A stretch of 64,000 nt of DNA from Propioniciclava sp. MC1595 (GTDB lineage: Bacteria; Actinomycetota; Actinomycetes; Propionibacteriales; Propionibacteriaceae), in contig NZ_CP071870.1 in assembly GCF_017569205.1 (NCBI RefSeq), positions 2,542,001 through 2,606,000 of the forward strand, written 5' to 3'. Within the stretch, counting starts at the first letter, position 1. Every line of letters begins with the position of its first letter. Positions 43,478-53,645 of the stretch are shown here, one piece after another. Under the pieces are notes generated by a model. The model ran no database searches and was not told where the DNA came from. It saw nothing but the letters and a program-made list of their open reading frames with translations. Position numbers and translations under genes: made by a program.

Positions 43478-44914
43478 TCAGCCGGCGGCGATCAAGCGCT
43501 TGAGGGCGTCCACGTCGTTCGGCAGGGCCAGCACGTGGCGGGGCAGGTCCTCCAGGCCCGCGAAGCGCTCGGGGCGCTCCACGTCGTGGCCCAGGGCCTC
43601 GACGATCGTGGCCGAGAACTTCACCGGCAGGGCGGTCTCGAGCACGATCACCGGGCCGGTGACCTCGCCGGCGGCGAGCAGGTCGCGGGCGACCTTGACC
43701 CCGTCGGCGGTGTGCGGGTCGACCACGTAGCCCGAGCGGGCGGCCTCGGCGCGGATGGTCTCGAGCCGGTCGGCGTGGGTCGAGGAGCCGGCCACGAAGC
43801 CGAAGCGCTCGCGCACCTCGACGAACTCGGGCAACCCGGTGAGGATGAACAGCCCGTCGCGGGACAGGTCACGCCCGAACAGCCGCCGGATCGCCCACGC
43901 GTCGCGGCCGATCAGGTCGAAGACGAACCGCTCGAAGTTGGAGGCCTTCGAGATGTCCATGGACGGCGACGAGGTCTCGAGGGTCTCGGCCGTCCCGCGC
44001 ACGCGGTAGACGCCGGTGGCGAAGAACTCCGCGAGCACGTTGTTCTCGTTGGTGGCGAGCACGAGGGTGTCGATCGGGATGCCCATCTCGCGGGCGATGT
44101 GGCCGGCACAGATGTTGCCGAAGTTGCCCGAGGGCACGGCGAACGTGACCCGCTCGTCGTCGCGCTCGGTGGCGCGCAGCCAGAGCGCGACGTAGTAGAC
44201 GACCTGCGCCACGAGCCGGGCCCAGTTGATCGAGTTGACGGCGCCGAGGGAGTGCTCGGCCTTGAAGGCCAGGTCGGCGTTGACCTCCTTGACCAGGTCC
44301 TGGCAGTCGTCGAAGACGCCGTCGAGGGCGATGTTGGTGATCGCCGCGTCGTCGATGCTGAACATCTGCGCCTGCTGGAACGGGCTCATCCGGCCCGCGG
44401 GGGTCAGCATGAACACCCGTACGCGCTCCTTGCCGAGCATCGCGTACTCGGCGGCCGACCCGGTGTCGCCCGAGGTGGCGCCCAGGATCGTCAGCGTGCG
44501 GTCGCGGCGCTCGAGCTCGTACTCGAACAGCTCACCGAGCAGCTGCATCGCCATGTCCTTGAACGCGGCGGTCGGCCCGTTGCTCAGGTGCCCCAGCGAG
44601 ACGCCGTCACCCAGATCCGTCAGCCCCACGATCGCGGCGTCGGAGAACTTCTCGGCGGTGTACGCACGCTCGCAGATCGCGCGCAGGTCGGCGTCGCCGA
44701 TGTCGTCGACGTACAGCCCCAGCACGGCCGCGGCGAGCGCCGGGTAGCCCTCGTCGGCGAGCAGGGCACGCCACGAGGCCAGCGTCGGGGCGTCCACCCT
44801 CGGGTAGCTCTCGGGCAGGTAGAGGCCGCCGTCGGGGGCCAGGCCCTCGAGCAGGATGTCGCAGAACGGCAGCGGGGCCCGGCCGTCGACGTCGCGGGTG
44901 GAGATGTACTTCAC
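43478..44914 (-). CDS. thrC: Threonine synthase
   Basis: A 478-residue PLP enzyme that converts O-phosphohomoserine to threonine. The lysine for PLP is K119 in SNGPTAAFKDMAMQLL; LGATSGDTGSAAEYAM and FAVPSGNFGNICAGHIAREMG bind the cofactor phosphate and substrate. Length and motifs match the larger (E. coli/yeast-like) threonine synthase class. The start is GTG 44914 (MKYISTRDVDGRAPLPF), which matches relatives although no strong ribosome-binding site precedes it. No other thr genes are nearby. Confidence 0.95.
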   Translation of the reverse strand: MKYISTRDVDGRAPLPFCDILLEGLAPDGGLYLPESYPRVDAPTLASWRALLADEGYPALAAAVLGLYVDDIGDADLRAICERAYTAEKFSDAAIVGLTDLGDGVSLGHLSNGPTAAFKDMAMQLLGELFEYELERRDRTLTILGATSGDTGSAAEYAMLGKERVRVFMLTPAGRMSPFQQAQMFSIDDAAITNIALDGVFDDCQDLVKEVNADLAFKAEHSLGAVNSINWARLVAQVVYYVALWLRATERDDERVTFAVPSGNFGNICAGHIAREMGIPIDTLVLATNENNVLAEFFATGVYRVRGTAETLETSSPSMDISKASNFERFVFDLIGRDAWAIRRLFGRDLSRDGLFILTGLPEFVEVRERFGFVAGSSTHADRLETIRAEAARSGYVVDPHTADGVKVARDLLAAGEVTGPVIVLETALPVKFSATIVEALGHDVERPERFAGLEDLPRHVLALPNDVDALKRLIAAG

Positions 44915-44958
44915 GAGGCAGGAGCCTACCGGCGGGTCGCCCCGCCGGCCGGGCCCGA

Positions 44959-46443
44959 TCAGCCGTCGGCCTCGTGCGCCTGCAGGAAGGTGTACACCTC
45001 GGTCTCGTCGACGCCGGGGAAGGCGCCCGGCGGCAGCGCGGCCATCATGTGCGTGCGCGCGCGGGCGCTCGGCCACACCTGCCCGCCCCACGCGGCCAGC
45101 AGGTCGGTCGGAGGGCGCCGGCAGCAGGCCTCGTCGGGGCACGTCGAGCGCGTGCGGACCCGGGTGTCCCGGCCCCGGAACCACTTGGCGTTGACGAAGT
45201 CGGTGCCCAGCGCGATCGAGTAGCGCCCGCCGGCGGTGCGCTCGACCCGCACGCTGTCCCAGTAGGTGCCCGCCGGGGTGTCGGTGAACTGGTGGAACGC
45301 CTCGCCCTCGGCGACGCCCCGCTCGAACACCTGCCGGGAGGCCCACTGCCGGCACACCGGCTGGCCCTCGATGGCGCCGGTCGGGTCCATGGGGAAGACG
45401 ATGCCGTCGTTCTCGTACGCCTTGTACACGGTGCCGGTCTCGTGCACCTTCGCGAAGTGCAGCGGGAACCCGAGGTGGCGGGTGGCCAGGTTGGTGACGC
45501 GGTGCGCCGCGGTCTCCCACGACACCTTGAAGGCGTCGGCGATGTCGCCCACGTCGAGGTCGCGCGCGTCGGCGCCGGCGCGCAGCATCGCCACCACCCC
45601 CGCCTCGGGCAGGGTGATCGCGCCGGCCAGGTAGTTGGTCTGCACGCGCTGGGCGAGGAACTCGGCGTAGTCGGCCGGCGGCGTGTGCCCAAGCACGTGG
45701 TGGCCGAGCGCCTGCAGGAGCACCGAGCGCTGGTCGTGGCCGACCGTGGACGCCTGCCGGGCCAGGTAGATCCGGTGGTTGCGCAGGTCGATCACCGACC
45801 GGGTCGAGTGCGGCAGGTCGTCGACGTGCCGGACCTCGAAGCCCAGGTGGCGCGCGAGCGCGTTGACGTCCTTGGTCGTGAACGGCCCGCCGTCGTGCCG
45901 CACGGCCCTCAACAGCTCGGACGCCTTGGCCTCCAGTTCGCCGTAGTGGTTGCCCCGGTCGCGCATCTGGCCGCGGAGGACCGTGTTCGCCCGACGCGCC
46001 TCCTCGGGCGTGGCGATGTGCTGCTCCGAGAGGCGAAGCACCTCGCGGTGGAGCGCGACCATCGCCTCCAGGACGTCGTTCGGGGTGCGCGGCCCGACGC
46101 GGATCGGCGGGAGGCCCCGCGAGGTCGCCAGCGGCGAGCGCATGAACCCGTCGAGCTCGATCTCGAGCTGGGTCCGCTTGGTGGTCGGGCCAGCCAGGAG
46201 GGCGTCCAGCGTCACGCCGTACAGCTTGGCCAGCGCCTGCACGGTGGAGAGCTTGGCCTCGCGCTTGCCGTTCTCGATCAGCGACAGCTGGGAGATCGCG
46301 ACGCCGATGGCCTCCGACACCTGGGCGAGGGTCATCCGGCGGCTCTTGCGCAGGGCGTTCAGCCGCCTCCCGAGGGTGAAGGCATCGTCCATCGGGTCGG
46401 GTTCAGGAGCGTTCTGGCGGCGCTGCCAGGGCGACGAAGTCAC
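44959..46443 (-). CDS. ramB: RamB-like XRE/ImmA-IrrE family transcription regulator
   Basis: A 494-residue regulator with an N-terminal helix-turn-helix (about 24-80, TLAQVSEAIGVAISQLSLIENGKREAKLS split over two helices), a middle ImmA/IrrE-like domain in which the protease motif is degenerate (QALGHHVLGH), and a C-terminal part with a Cys cluster (CPDEACC). This layout is that of RamB, the acetate-metabolism repressor of Corynebacterium that controls aceA and aceB, and of short-chain fatty acid regulators. It is divergent from aceA. The GTG 46443 lies six bases after a -10 TAGACT, suggesting a leaderless transcript; an ATG at MDDAFTLG is the alternative start. Confidence 0.87.
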   Translation of the reverse strand: MTSSPWQRRQNAPEPDPMDDAFTLGRRLNALRKSRRMTLAQVSEAIGVAISQLSLIENGKREAKLSTVQALAKLYGVTLDALLAGPTTKRTQLEIELDGFMRSPLATSRGLPPIRVGPRTPNDVLEAMVALHREVLRLSEQHIATPEEARRANTVLRGQMRDRGNHYGELEAKASELLRAVRHDGGPFTTKDVNALARHLGFEVRHVDDLPHSTRSVIDLRNHRIYLARQASTVGHDQRSVLLQALGHHVLGHTPPADYAEFLAQRVQTNYLAGAITLPEAGVVAMLRAGADARDLDVGDIADAFKVSWETAAHRVTNLATRHLGFPLHFAKVHETGTVYKAYENDGIVFPMDPTGAIEGQPVCRQWASRQVFERGVAEGEAFHQFTDTPAGTYWDSVRVERTAGGRYSIALGTDFVNAKWFRGRDTRVRTRSTCPDEACCRRPPTDLLAAWGGQVWPSARARTHMMAALPPGAFPGVDETEVYTFLQAHEADG

Positions 46444-46502
46444 AATTTCAGTCTAGTGAAAAACGTCAGAAATTGACATGGGAACCCTCTGGCGGCTGTA
46501 TC
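46443..46502. promoter_or_regulatory. Divergent ramB-aceA control region
   Basis: Plus strand: -35 TTGACA (46473-46478), 18 nt, -10 TGTATC (46497-46502) for aceA. Minus strand: -10 TAGACT (46450-46455) for ramB, with start at its GTG. Two dyads overlap both: CAATTTC (46443-46449) with GAAATTG (46469-46475), and TTTCA (46446-46450) with TGAAA (46457-46461). A protein bound here would block the aceA -35 and the ramB start at the same time, as expected for an autoregulated repressor. Operator function is inferred. Confidence 0.5.
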
Positions 46503-46563
46503 TCGACGTCGAGAAGATGAAGTCACGGAGGCAACGCAGCCACCGACACATAAGGAGAAGAGC

Positions 46564-47844
46564 ATGTCGGAGATCACCGCCGAATCCCTGGCCAACGACT
46601 GGGCAACCAACCCCCGCTGGAAGAACGTCCGTCGCGACTACTCCGCCGAGGACGTCATGAGCCTGCGTGGCAAGGTGCAGGAGGAGTTCACCCTCGCCAA
46701 GCGTGGTTCGGAGATCCTGTGGGACGAGGTCAACAAGGGCGACGGGTACTACATCAACTCGCTCGGCGCGCTGACCGGCAACATGGCCGTGCAGCAGGTC
46801 AAGGCCGGCCTCAAGGCCATCTACCTGTCCGGCTGGCAGGTCGCCGGTGACGCCAACCTCTCGGGCCAGACCTACCCCGACCAGAGCCTGTACCCCGCCA
46901 ACTCGGTGCCGGCCGTCGTCCGCCGCATCAACAACGCGCTCATGCGCGCCGACCAGATCGAGCACCTCGAGGGCATCTCCACCGTCGACAACTGGCTCGT
47001 CCCGATCGTGGCCGACGCCGAGGCCGGCTTCGGTGGCCCGCTCAACGCGTACGAGCTCATGAAGGGCATGATCGCCGCCGGTGCGTCCGGCGTGCACTGG
47101 GAGGACCAGCTCGCGTCCGAGAAGAAGTGTGGCCACCTGGGCGGCAAGGTGCTCATCCCCACCAAGCAGCACGAGCGCACCCTGAACGCCGCTCGCCTCG
47201 CGGCTGACGTGTCCGGCGTCCCGTCGGTCATCATCGCCCGCACCGACGCCGAGGCCGCCACGCTGATCACCTCCGACGTCGACGAGCGCGACGCCAAGTG
47301 GATCACCGGTGAGCGCACCTCCGAGGGCTTCTACAAGGTCAAGAACGGCATCGAGCCGTCGATCGACCGCGCGATCGCCTACGCCGACTACGCCGACCTG
47401 ATCTGGATGGAGACGGGTACTCCCGACCTCGAGTACGCCCGTCAGTTCGCCGAGGCTGTCAAGGCCGAGAAGCCCGACCAGCTGCTCGCCTACAACTGCT
47501 CGCCGTCGTTCAACTGGAAGAAGCACCTCGACGACGCGACGATCGCCAAGTTCCAGCGCGAGCTGGGCGCCATGGGCTATGCCTTCCAGTTCATCACGCT
47601 GGCCGGCTTCCACGCGCTCAACTACTCGATGTTCGACCTGGCGCACGGCTACGCCCGCGAGGGCATGACCGCCTACGTGAAGCTGCAGGAGGAGGAGTTC
47701 GCCTCGGAGTCCCGCGGCTACACCGCCACCAAGCACCAGCGCGAGGTCGGCACCGGCTACTTCGACGCCGTCGCCACGATCGTCAACCCCGAGAGCTCCA
47801 CCACGGCGCTGGCCGGCTCCACCGAGTCCGAGCAGTTCCACTGA
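46564..47844 (+). CDS. aceA: Isocitrate lyase
   Basis: A 426-residue enzyme that splits isocitrate to glyoxylate and succinate in the glyoxylate shunt, allowing growth on acetate or fatty acids. The catalytic motif KKCGHLGGK places the active cysteine at C189; ADAEAGFGG and [12 protein letters not shown] bind metal and substrate. RBS AAGGAGAAG precedes ATG 46564. It is followed 31 bp later by aceB, and a RamB-like gene is divergent, so all three shunt components sit together. Confidence 0.98.
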   Translation: MSEITAESLANDWATNPRWKNVRRDYSAEDVMSLRGKVQEEFTLAKRGSEILWDEVNKGDGYYINSLGALTGNMAVQQVKAGLKAIYLSGWQVAGDANLSGQTYPDQSLYPANSVPAVVRRINNALMRADQIEHLEGISTVDNWLVPIVADAEAGFGGPLNAYELMKGMIAAGASGVHWEDQLASEKKCGHLGGKVLIPTKQHERTLNAARLAADVSGVPSVIIARTDAEAATLITSDVDERDAKWITGERTSEGFYKVKNGIEPSIDRAIAYADYADLIWMETGTPDLEYARQFAEAVKAEKPDQLLAYNCSPSFNWKKHLDDATIAKFQRELGAMGYAFQFITLAGFHALNYSMFDLAHGYAREGMTAYVKLQEEEFASESRGYTATKHQREVGTGYFDAVATIVNPESSTTALAGSTESEQFH

Positions 47845-47875
47845 CAGGCAGCCCCAACCGGGAAGGGAAAAACAC

Positions 47876-49483
<1,608 letters not shown>

Positions 49484-49505
49484 CCGCCACGGGGCAACCC
49501 AGAAC

Positions 49506-49553
49506 GGCCCCCTCTCCCGCGTGTAGCTCCTTATGCGCGCGGGCGAGGGGGCC
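49506..49553 (+). terminator. Terminator after aceAB
   Basis: Outer stem GGCCCCCTC/GAGGGGGCC with an inner CCCGCG/CGCGGG pairing forms a long hairpin 23 bp past aceB. It also faces the end of the convergent amidase gene and may serve both. Confidence 0.75.
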
Positions 49554-49583
49554 CTCTGTGTTCCGGGCCCGGACGCCGCGGAC

Positions 49584-50978
49584 TCAGGCCAGCGGCGCCA
49601 CCGGTGGCCACGGGTGGGCGGACTCCAGCTGTGCAGCGAGCCGGAGGAGGACGTCGTCGCGCCCGCGGCGGCCGGTCAGCATGACGCCGATGGGCAGGGT
49701 CTGGCCGTCGACCTCGGCCCGCACCAGCGGCAGGCTGATCGACGGACGCCCGGTGAGGTTGGCCACCGACGTCCAGGGCGTGTGGTCGATCTGGGCGGCG
49801 AAGTCTGCGGCCGGGTCGGCGTCGTTGCGCAGCGCCCCGACGAAGGCTGGCGGCTGGGCGAGCGTGGGGGTCAGGACGACGTCCAGGCCGGCCCAGTTCT
49901 GGTCGACCTCGTACTCAAGCAGCTGGATGGCGGCCATCGCCTGCGCGTACTCGGCCCCGCTCACGCGGCGCCCCCGCGATCGCAGCCAGGACGTCATGGG
50001 GGTCAGCTCGTCCTCCACCTCGGGCGGCAGCGGGATCGAGGCCGCCCCCGTTGCCCAGACCGCGTCGAAGGCCGCCCAGCGCTCGGCGGGGAAGGCGCGC
50101 GGGGCGTCCGAGACCTCGTGGCCGAGGTCGGCCAGCCAGCCGGCCACGGTGGTCGCGGCCGCGACGCAGGCCGGGTGGACCGCGGCGGTGTCGGAGATGA
50201 CCGGCTGGGTGGTCACGCCGATGCGCAGGCGGCCGGGCTCCCGGTCGAGGGCGGCGAGGAGGCTGCCCCATGGGGCGTCCGGGGCCAGCACGTCGAGGCC
50301 GAGCGCCGTGTCGGCGACCGTGCGGCTGACGACGCCGTCACAGACCAGGCCGGGGCCGGGCGTGCGGGTGGGGAGAGTGCTCACGACGCCCCGGGAGGGC
50401 TTGAGCCCGACGATGCCGCAGGACGCCGCGGGGATGCGGATGCTGCCGCCCCCGTCGGAGGCGTGCGCGATCGGGACGATGCCGGCGGCCACAGCCGCGG
50501 CGGCTCCCCCGGAGGAGCCGCCGGCGCCGCGCCGCGTGTCCCAGGGGCTGACGGCCGGGAGGCGGCCGGCCGGTTCGGTGTAGGCCGGGAAGCCGAACTC
50601 GGGGGCGGCGGTGGTGCCGAGCGTGGTGGACCCTGCGTCGACGAGTCGCTGGGCGACGGCGTCGGTGCGGCGGCCGATGTTGCCGACGAGCGCGCGGCTG
50701 CCGGCCTCGAAGGGGAGGCCCTCGACCTCGGTGAGCTCCTTGATCGGCACCGGGACGCCGGCCAGCGGCCCGGGGTCCTCGCCGCGCGCCACGGCCGCGT
50801 CGACCGAGGCGGCCTGCGCGAACGCCCGCTCGCGGGTGATCGCGGCGAACGCGCCGAGGACGGGGTCGAGGCGTTCGGCTGCGGCGAGCGCGGTGCGGGT
50901 CACCTCGACCGCGCTCCACTCCCCCGCCCGGACGCGCCGGGCGACCTCGACTGCGGGGGCGTGCGGATCGATGCTCAT
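49584..50978 (-). CDS. Amidase (amidase signature family)
   Basis: A 464-residue amidohydrolase with the Ser-cisSer-Lys triad: K80 in PVPIKELTEV, the cis-Ser in GAGGSSGGAAAAVAAG (155-156), and the nucleophile S179 in SDGGGSIRIPAA. It will hydrolyse a carboxylic amide, but the substrate cannot be read from sequence. It is not next to gatB/gatC, so it is not the tRNA amidotransferase GatA. Upstream on the same strand lies the 66-bp palindrome that separates it from the prenyl synthase gene. Confidence 0.88.
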   Translation of the reverse strand: MSIDPHAPAVEVARRVRAGEWSAVEVTRTALAAAERLDPVLGAFAAITRERAFAQAASVDAAVARGEDPGPLAGVPVPIKELTEVEGLPFEAGSRALVGNIGRRTDAVAQRLVDAGSTTLGTTAAPEFGFPAYTEPAGRLPAVSPWDTRRGAGGSSGGAAAAVAAGIVPIAHASDGGGSIRIPAASCGIVGLKPSRGVVSTLPTRTPGPGLVCDGVVSRTVADTALGLDVLAPDAPWGSLLAALDREPGRLRIGVTTQPVISDTAAVHPACVAAATTVAGWLADLGHEVSDAPRAFPAERWAAFDAVWATGAASIPLPPEVEDELTPMTSWLRSRGRRVSGAEYAQAMAAIQLLEYEVDQNWAGLDVVLTPTLAQPPAFVGALRNDADPAADFAAQIDHTPWTSVANLTGRPSISLPLVRAEVDGQTLPIGVMLTGRRGRDDVLLRLAAQLESAHPWPPVAPLA

Positions 50979-51014
50979 GCGCCCAAGCTAGCGCGTCGGG
51001 GCGTGTGACGGTTC

Positions 51015-51080
51015 CCGTGACATTTCCGGGTGGCAGGACCCCAAGGATCCTTGGGGTCCTGCCACCCGGAAATGTCACGG
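51015..51080. repeat. 66-bp perfect palindrome
   Basis: Positions 51015-51047 are the exact reverse complement of 51048-51080, centred on GGATCC, with no unpaired bases and no T-run on either side. It begins 4 bp past the prenyl synthase stop and 36 bp before the amidase start. It could be a terminator, an mRNA stabiliser, a protein-binding site or a miniature repeat. Arm length is far beyond that of an ordinary terminator. Confidence 0.9.
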
Positions 51081-51084
51081 CGGC

Positions 51085-52068
51085 TCAGTGGGAGCGGGAG
51101 ACCACCTGGTCGCAGAGGGCCGACAGTGCGTCGCGGGCGGGCCCCTCGGGCAGGCGGGACAGGTAGCCGCGGGCCACCTCGGCCCGGCGCTCGACCTCGG
51201 CGCGGGCCTCCTCCAGCACCGGGTGGGCGCGCAGGGCGGCGAGCGCCTCGGCGACCTCGTCCTCGTCGGTGATCGGCCGCGACGTCAGCTCAAGCAGGCG
51301 CGCGTCGTCGGCGCCGGCCGACGCACGCAGCATCAGCACGGGCAGCGTCGGGACGCCCTCCCGCAGGTCGGTGCCCGGCGTCTTGCCCGACGTGTCGGAC
51401 GCGATGTCGATCAGGTCGTCGCTCAGCTGGAAGACGACGCCGATCTCCTCGCCGTAGGCGGCCAGGGCGTCCAGCACCTCCTGCGGGGCGCCGCAGACCA
51501 TGCCGCCGAACACCGTGGACGCCGCGATCAGCGACCCGGTCTTGTCGGCGACCACCTCGAGGTAGTGCTCGAGCGGGTCGTCCTCGGCGCCGGGGCCGCG
51601 GGTCTCGGCGATCTGGCCCTGCACGAGGCGGGCGAACGTCTCGGCCTGCAGCAGCACGTAGTCGGTGCCCAGGGTCGCGACCGTGGAGGACGCGCGGGAG
51701 AACAGGAAGTCGCCGACCATGATGGCGACGGTGTTGTCCCACCGGCTGTTGGCCGAGGGGACGCCGCGGCGCATCTCGGCCTCGTCCATGACGTCGTCGT
51801 GGTACAGGCTGGCGACGTGGGTGAGTTCCATGACGACCGCCGCACGGTCGATGGCGGACGCCTCGGCGCCCGGGTAGAGCTGGGAGGCCAGGACGACCAG
51901 CAGCGGCCGGAACCGCTTCCCCCCGGCCGCCAGCAGGTGCTGGGCGGCGTCGGTGGTGAAGGCGGTCTGGGCGGCCGCGGTGTCCTTGAGGCGGGTCTCA
52001 ACAGCGTCGAGGCGGTCGCGCACGACCGCCTCGAACGCCGGATCGACGTCGACGTTGAGCGAGGTCAC
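51085..52068 (-). CDS. Long-chain polyprenyl diphosphate synthase
   Basis: A 327-residue trans-prenyltransferase. The first aspartate-rich motif is HDDVMDEAEMRRG (D91, D92, D95), the second is LSDDLIDIASD (D217, D218, D221), with GGKRFRPLL at 49-57. The residue five places before the first motif is Ala, which usually permits long chains. With the start (GTG 52068) overlapping the nuoN stop by 4 bp, it is part of the nuo operon; it probably makes the menaquinone side chain, the electron acceptor of complex I. Product length is inferred. Confidence 0.9.
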   Translation of the reverse strand: MTSLNVDVDPAFEAVVRDRLDAVETRLKDTAAAQTAFTTDAAQHLLAAGGKRFRPLLVVLASQLYPGAEASAIDRAAVVMELTHVASLYHDDVMDEAEMRRGVPSANSRWDNTVAIMVGDFLFSRASSTVATLGTDYVLLQAETFARLVQGQIAETRGPGAEDDPLEHYLEVVADKTGSLIAASTVFGGMVCGAPQEVLDALAAYGEEIGVVFQLSDDLIDIASDTSGKTPGTDLREGVPTLPVLMLRASAGADDARLLELTSRPITDEDEVAEALAALRAHPVLEEARAEVERRAEVARGYLSRLPEGPARDALSALCDQVVSRSH

Positions 52069-53645
52069 CGCAGGAAGCCGCCTGCGAAGGTGGCGAGCTG
52101 CATGACCTGGTCGGGCACGAGGCCCAGCCAGACGGTGGCGACCGCGCCGATGACCACGGGGATCCACGTCCACGCGCTCGCGTTGCCGACGTAGACGCCC
52201 TTGGCCGCCGTGCCGCCGAACATGACCACGATCACGCGGAGGTAGAAGTACACCGCGACGAGGCTGGCCAGGACGGCCACGACCACGAGCCACCAGTAGC
52301 CGCCGCGCCATGCCGCCGTGAACACGGCCCACTTGCCGATGAAGCCACCGGTGAGCGGGATGCCCGCGAAGCTCAGCATGAACAGCGAGAACAGGCCGGC
52401 CACCCACGGGTTCTTGGCCGCCAGGCCGGACCACCCGGCGATGGTGTTCTCCTCACCGGCCGCGTTGCGGACCATCGTCACGATGGCGAAGGCGCCGACC
52501 GTGGCGAAACCGTAGGCCGCGAGGTAGAACATGATCGCGGAGGCCGAGGTGCCCTGGCCCGCCGGGACGACCTGCGTCGCGCCGACGATCGCCACGAGGA
52601 TGAAGCCCGCGTGGGCGATGGAGCTGTAGGCCAGCAGGCGCTTGATGTCGGTCTGGGTGAGGGCGCCGATGATGCCCACGACCATGGTGAGGACCGCGAG
52701 CACCGCGAACAGCGGCTGCCAGGTCCAGCGCTCGCCGTCGAGGGCGACGTAGAACACGCGCATGGTGGCGCCGACGGCGGCGAGCTTCGTGGCGATGGCC
52801 ATGAAGCCGGTGACCGGGGTCGGGGCACCCATGTAGACGTCGGGCGTCCAGCTGTGGAACGGCACGACGCCGACCTTGAACAGCAGGCCGATGGCGAGGA
52901 ACGCCAGGCCGACCAGCACCAGGCCGTTGCTCCCCGCGTTGGCCGCGATGGCCTCGTGGATGCCGCGCAGGTCGAGCGAGCCGCTGAACACGTACAGCAT
53001 CGCGATGCCGAAGAGGAAGAAGCCCGAGCTGAAGGCACCCAGCAGGAAGTACTTCAGCGCGGCCTCCTGGCTCAGCAGGCGGCGACGACGCGCCATGCCG
53101 GAGAGCAGGTAGAGCGGCAGCGAGAAGACCTCGAGGGCCACGAACATGACGATCAGGTCGGCCGAGGCCAGGAAGACCATCATGCCGCCGAGGGCGAACA
53201 GGCCCAGCGGGAAGACCTCGGTGTGCTCGTAGCGGGCGGCCGTGGCGTCCGACTCCTCGAGGGAGCCGGGCACCGACGCGGCGGAGGCCGCGAACGCGGT
53301 CACACCGCCGTTGAGCTGGCGCTCGGAGAACACCATGAACGCCAGGGTGCCGAAGACCAGCAGCGCGCCCCACATGAAGTAGGTCGGGCCGTCGAGCATG
53401 AGCGAACCCATCGCCATGCTGCCGCCGTACTGGCCGCGCCAGTTGATGACCAGGAAGGCGATCGACACCACGACGGTGGCGAACACCAGGGTCATCTGGG
53501 CGAGGAAACGGTACGCCCGGGGCAGGACGGCCTCGAGCAGGATACCGACGCACGCCGCCGCGAAGACGAGCAGGACCGGGGCCAGCGCGCGCCACTCAAG
53601 CGTGGGCGCCGCCATCTCCAGGACCGGCATGAGGAACGTCGACAT
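52065..53645 (-). CDS. nuoN: NADH-quinone oxidoreductase subunit N
   Basis: A 526-residue antiporter-like membrane subunit with about 14 helices, one of the proton channels of complex I. Typical motifs are YFLLGAFSSGFFLFGIAMLY, PFHSWTPDVYMGAPTPVTGFM and YSSIAHAGFILVAI, with conserved Lys residues in membrane segments. The ATG at 53645 overlaps the nuoM stop; a GTG one codon earlier is also possible. It is the last nuo gene and overlaps the prenyl synthase. Confidence 0.96.
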   Translation of the reverse strand: MSTFLMPVLEMAAPTLEWRALAPVLLVFAAACVGILLEAVLPRAYRFLAQMTLVFATVVVSIAFLVINWRGQYGGSMAMGSLMLDGPTYFMWGALLVFGTLAFMVFSERQLNGGVTAFAASAASVPGSLEESDATAARYEHTEVFPLGLFALGGMMVFLASADLIVMFVALEVFSLPLYLLSGMARRRRLLSQEAALKYFLLGAFSSGFFLFGIAMLYVFSGSLDLRGIHEAIAANAGSNGLVLVGLAFLAIGLLFKVGVVPFHSWTPDVYMGAPTPVTGFMAIATKLAAVGATMRVFYVALDGERWTWQPLFAVLAVLTMVVGIIGALTQTDIKRLLAYSSIAHAGFILVAIVGATQVVPAGQGTSASAIMFYLAAYGFATVGAFAIVTMVRNAAGEENTIAGWSGLAAKNPWVAGLFSLFMLSFAGIPLTGGFIGKWAVFTAAWRGGYWWLVVVAVLASLVAVYFYLRVIVVMFGGTAAKGVYVGNASAWTWIPVVIGAVATVWLGLVPDQVMQLATFAGGFLR

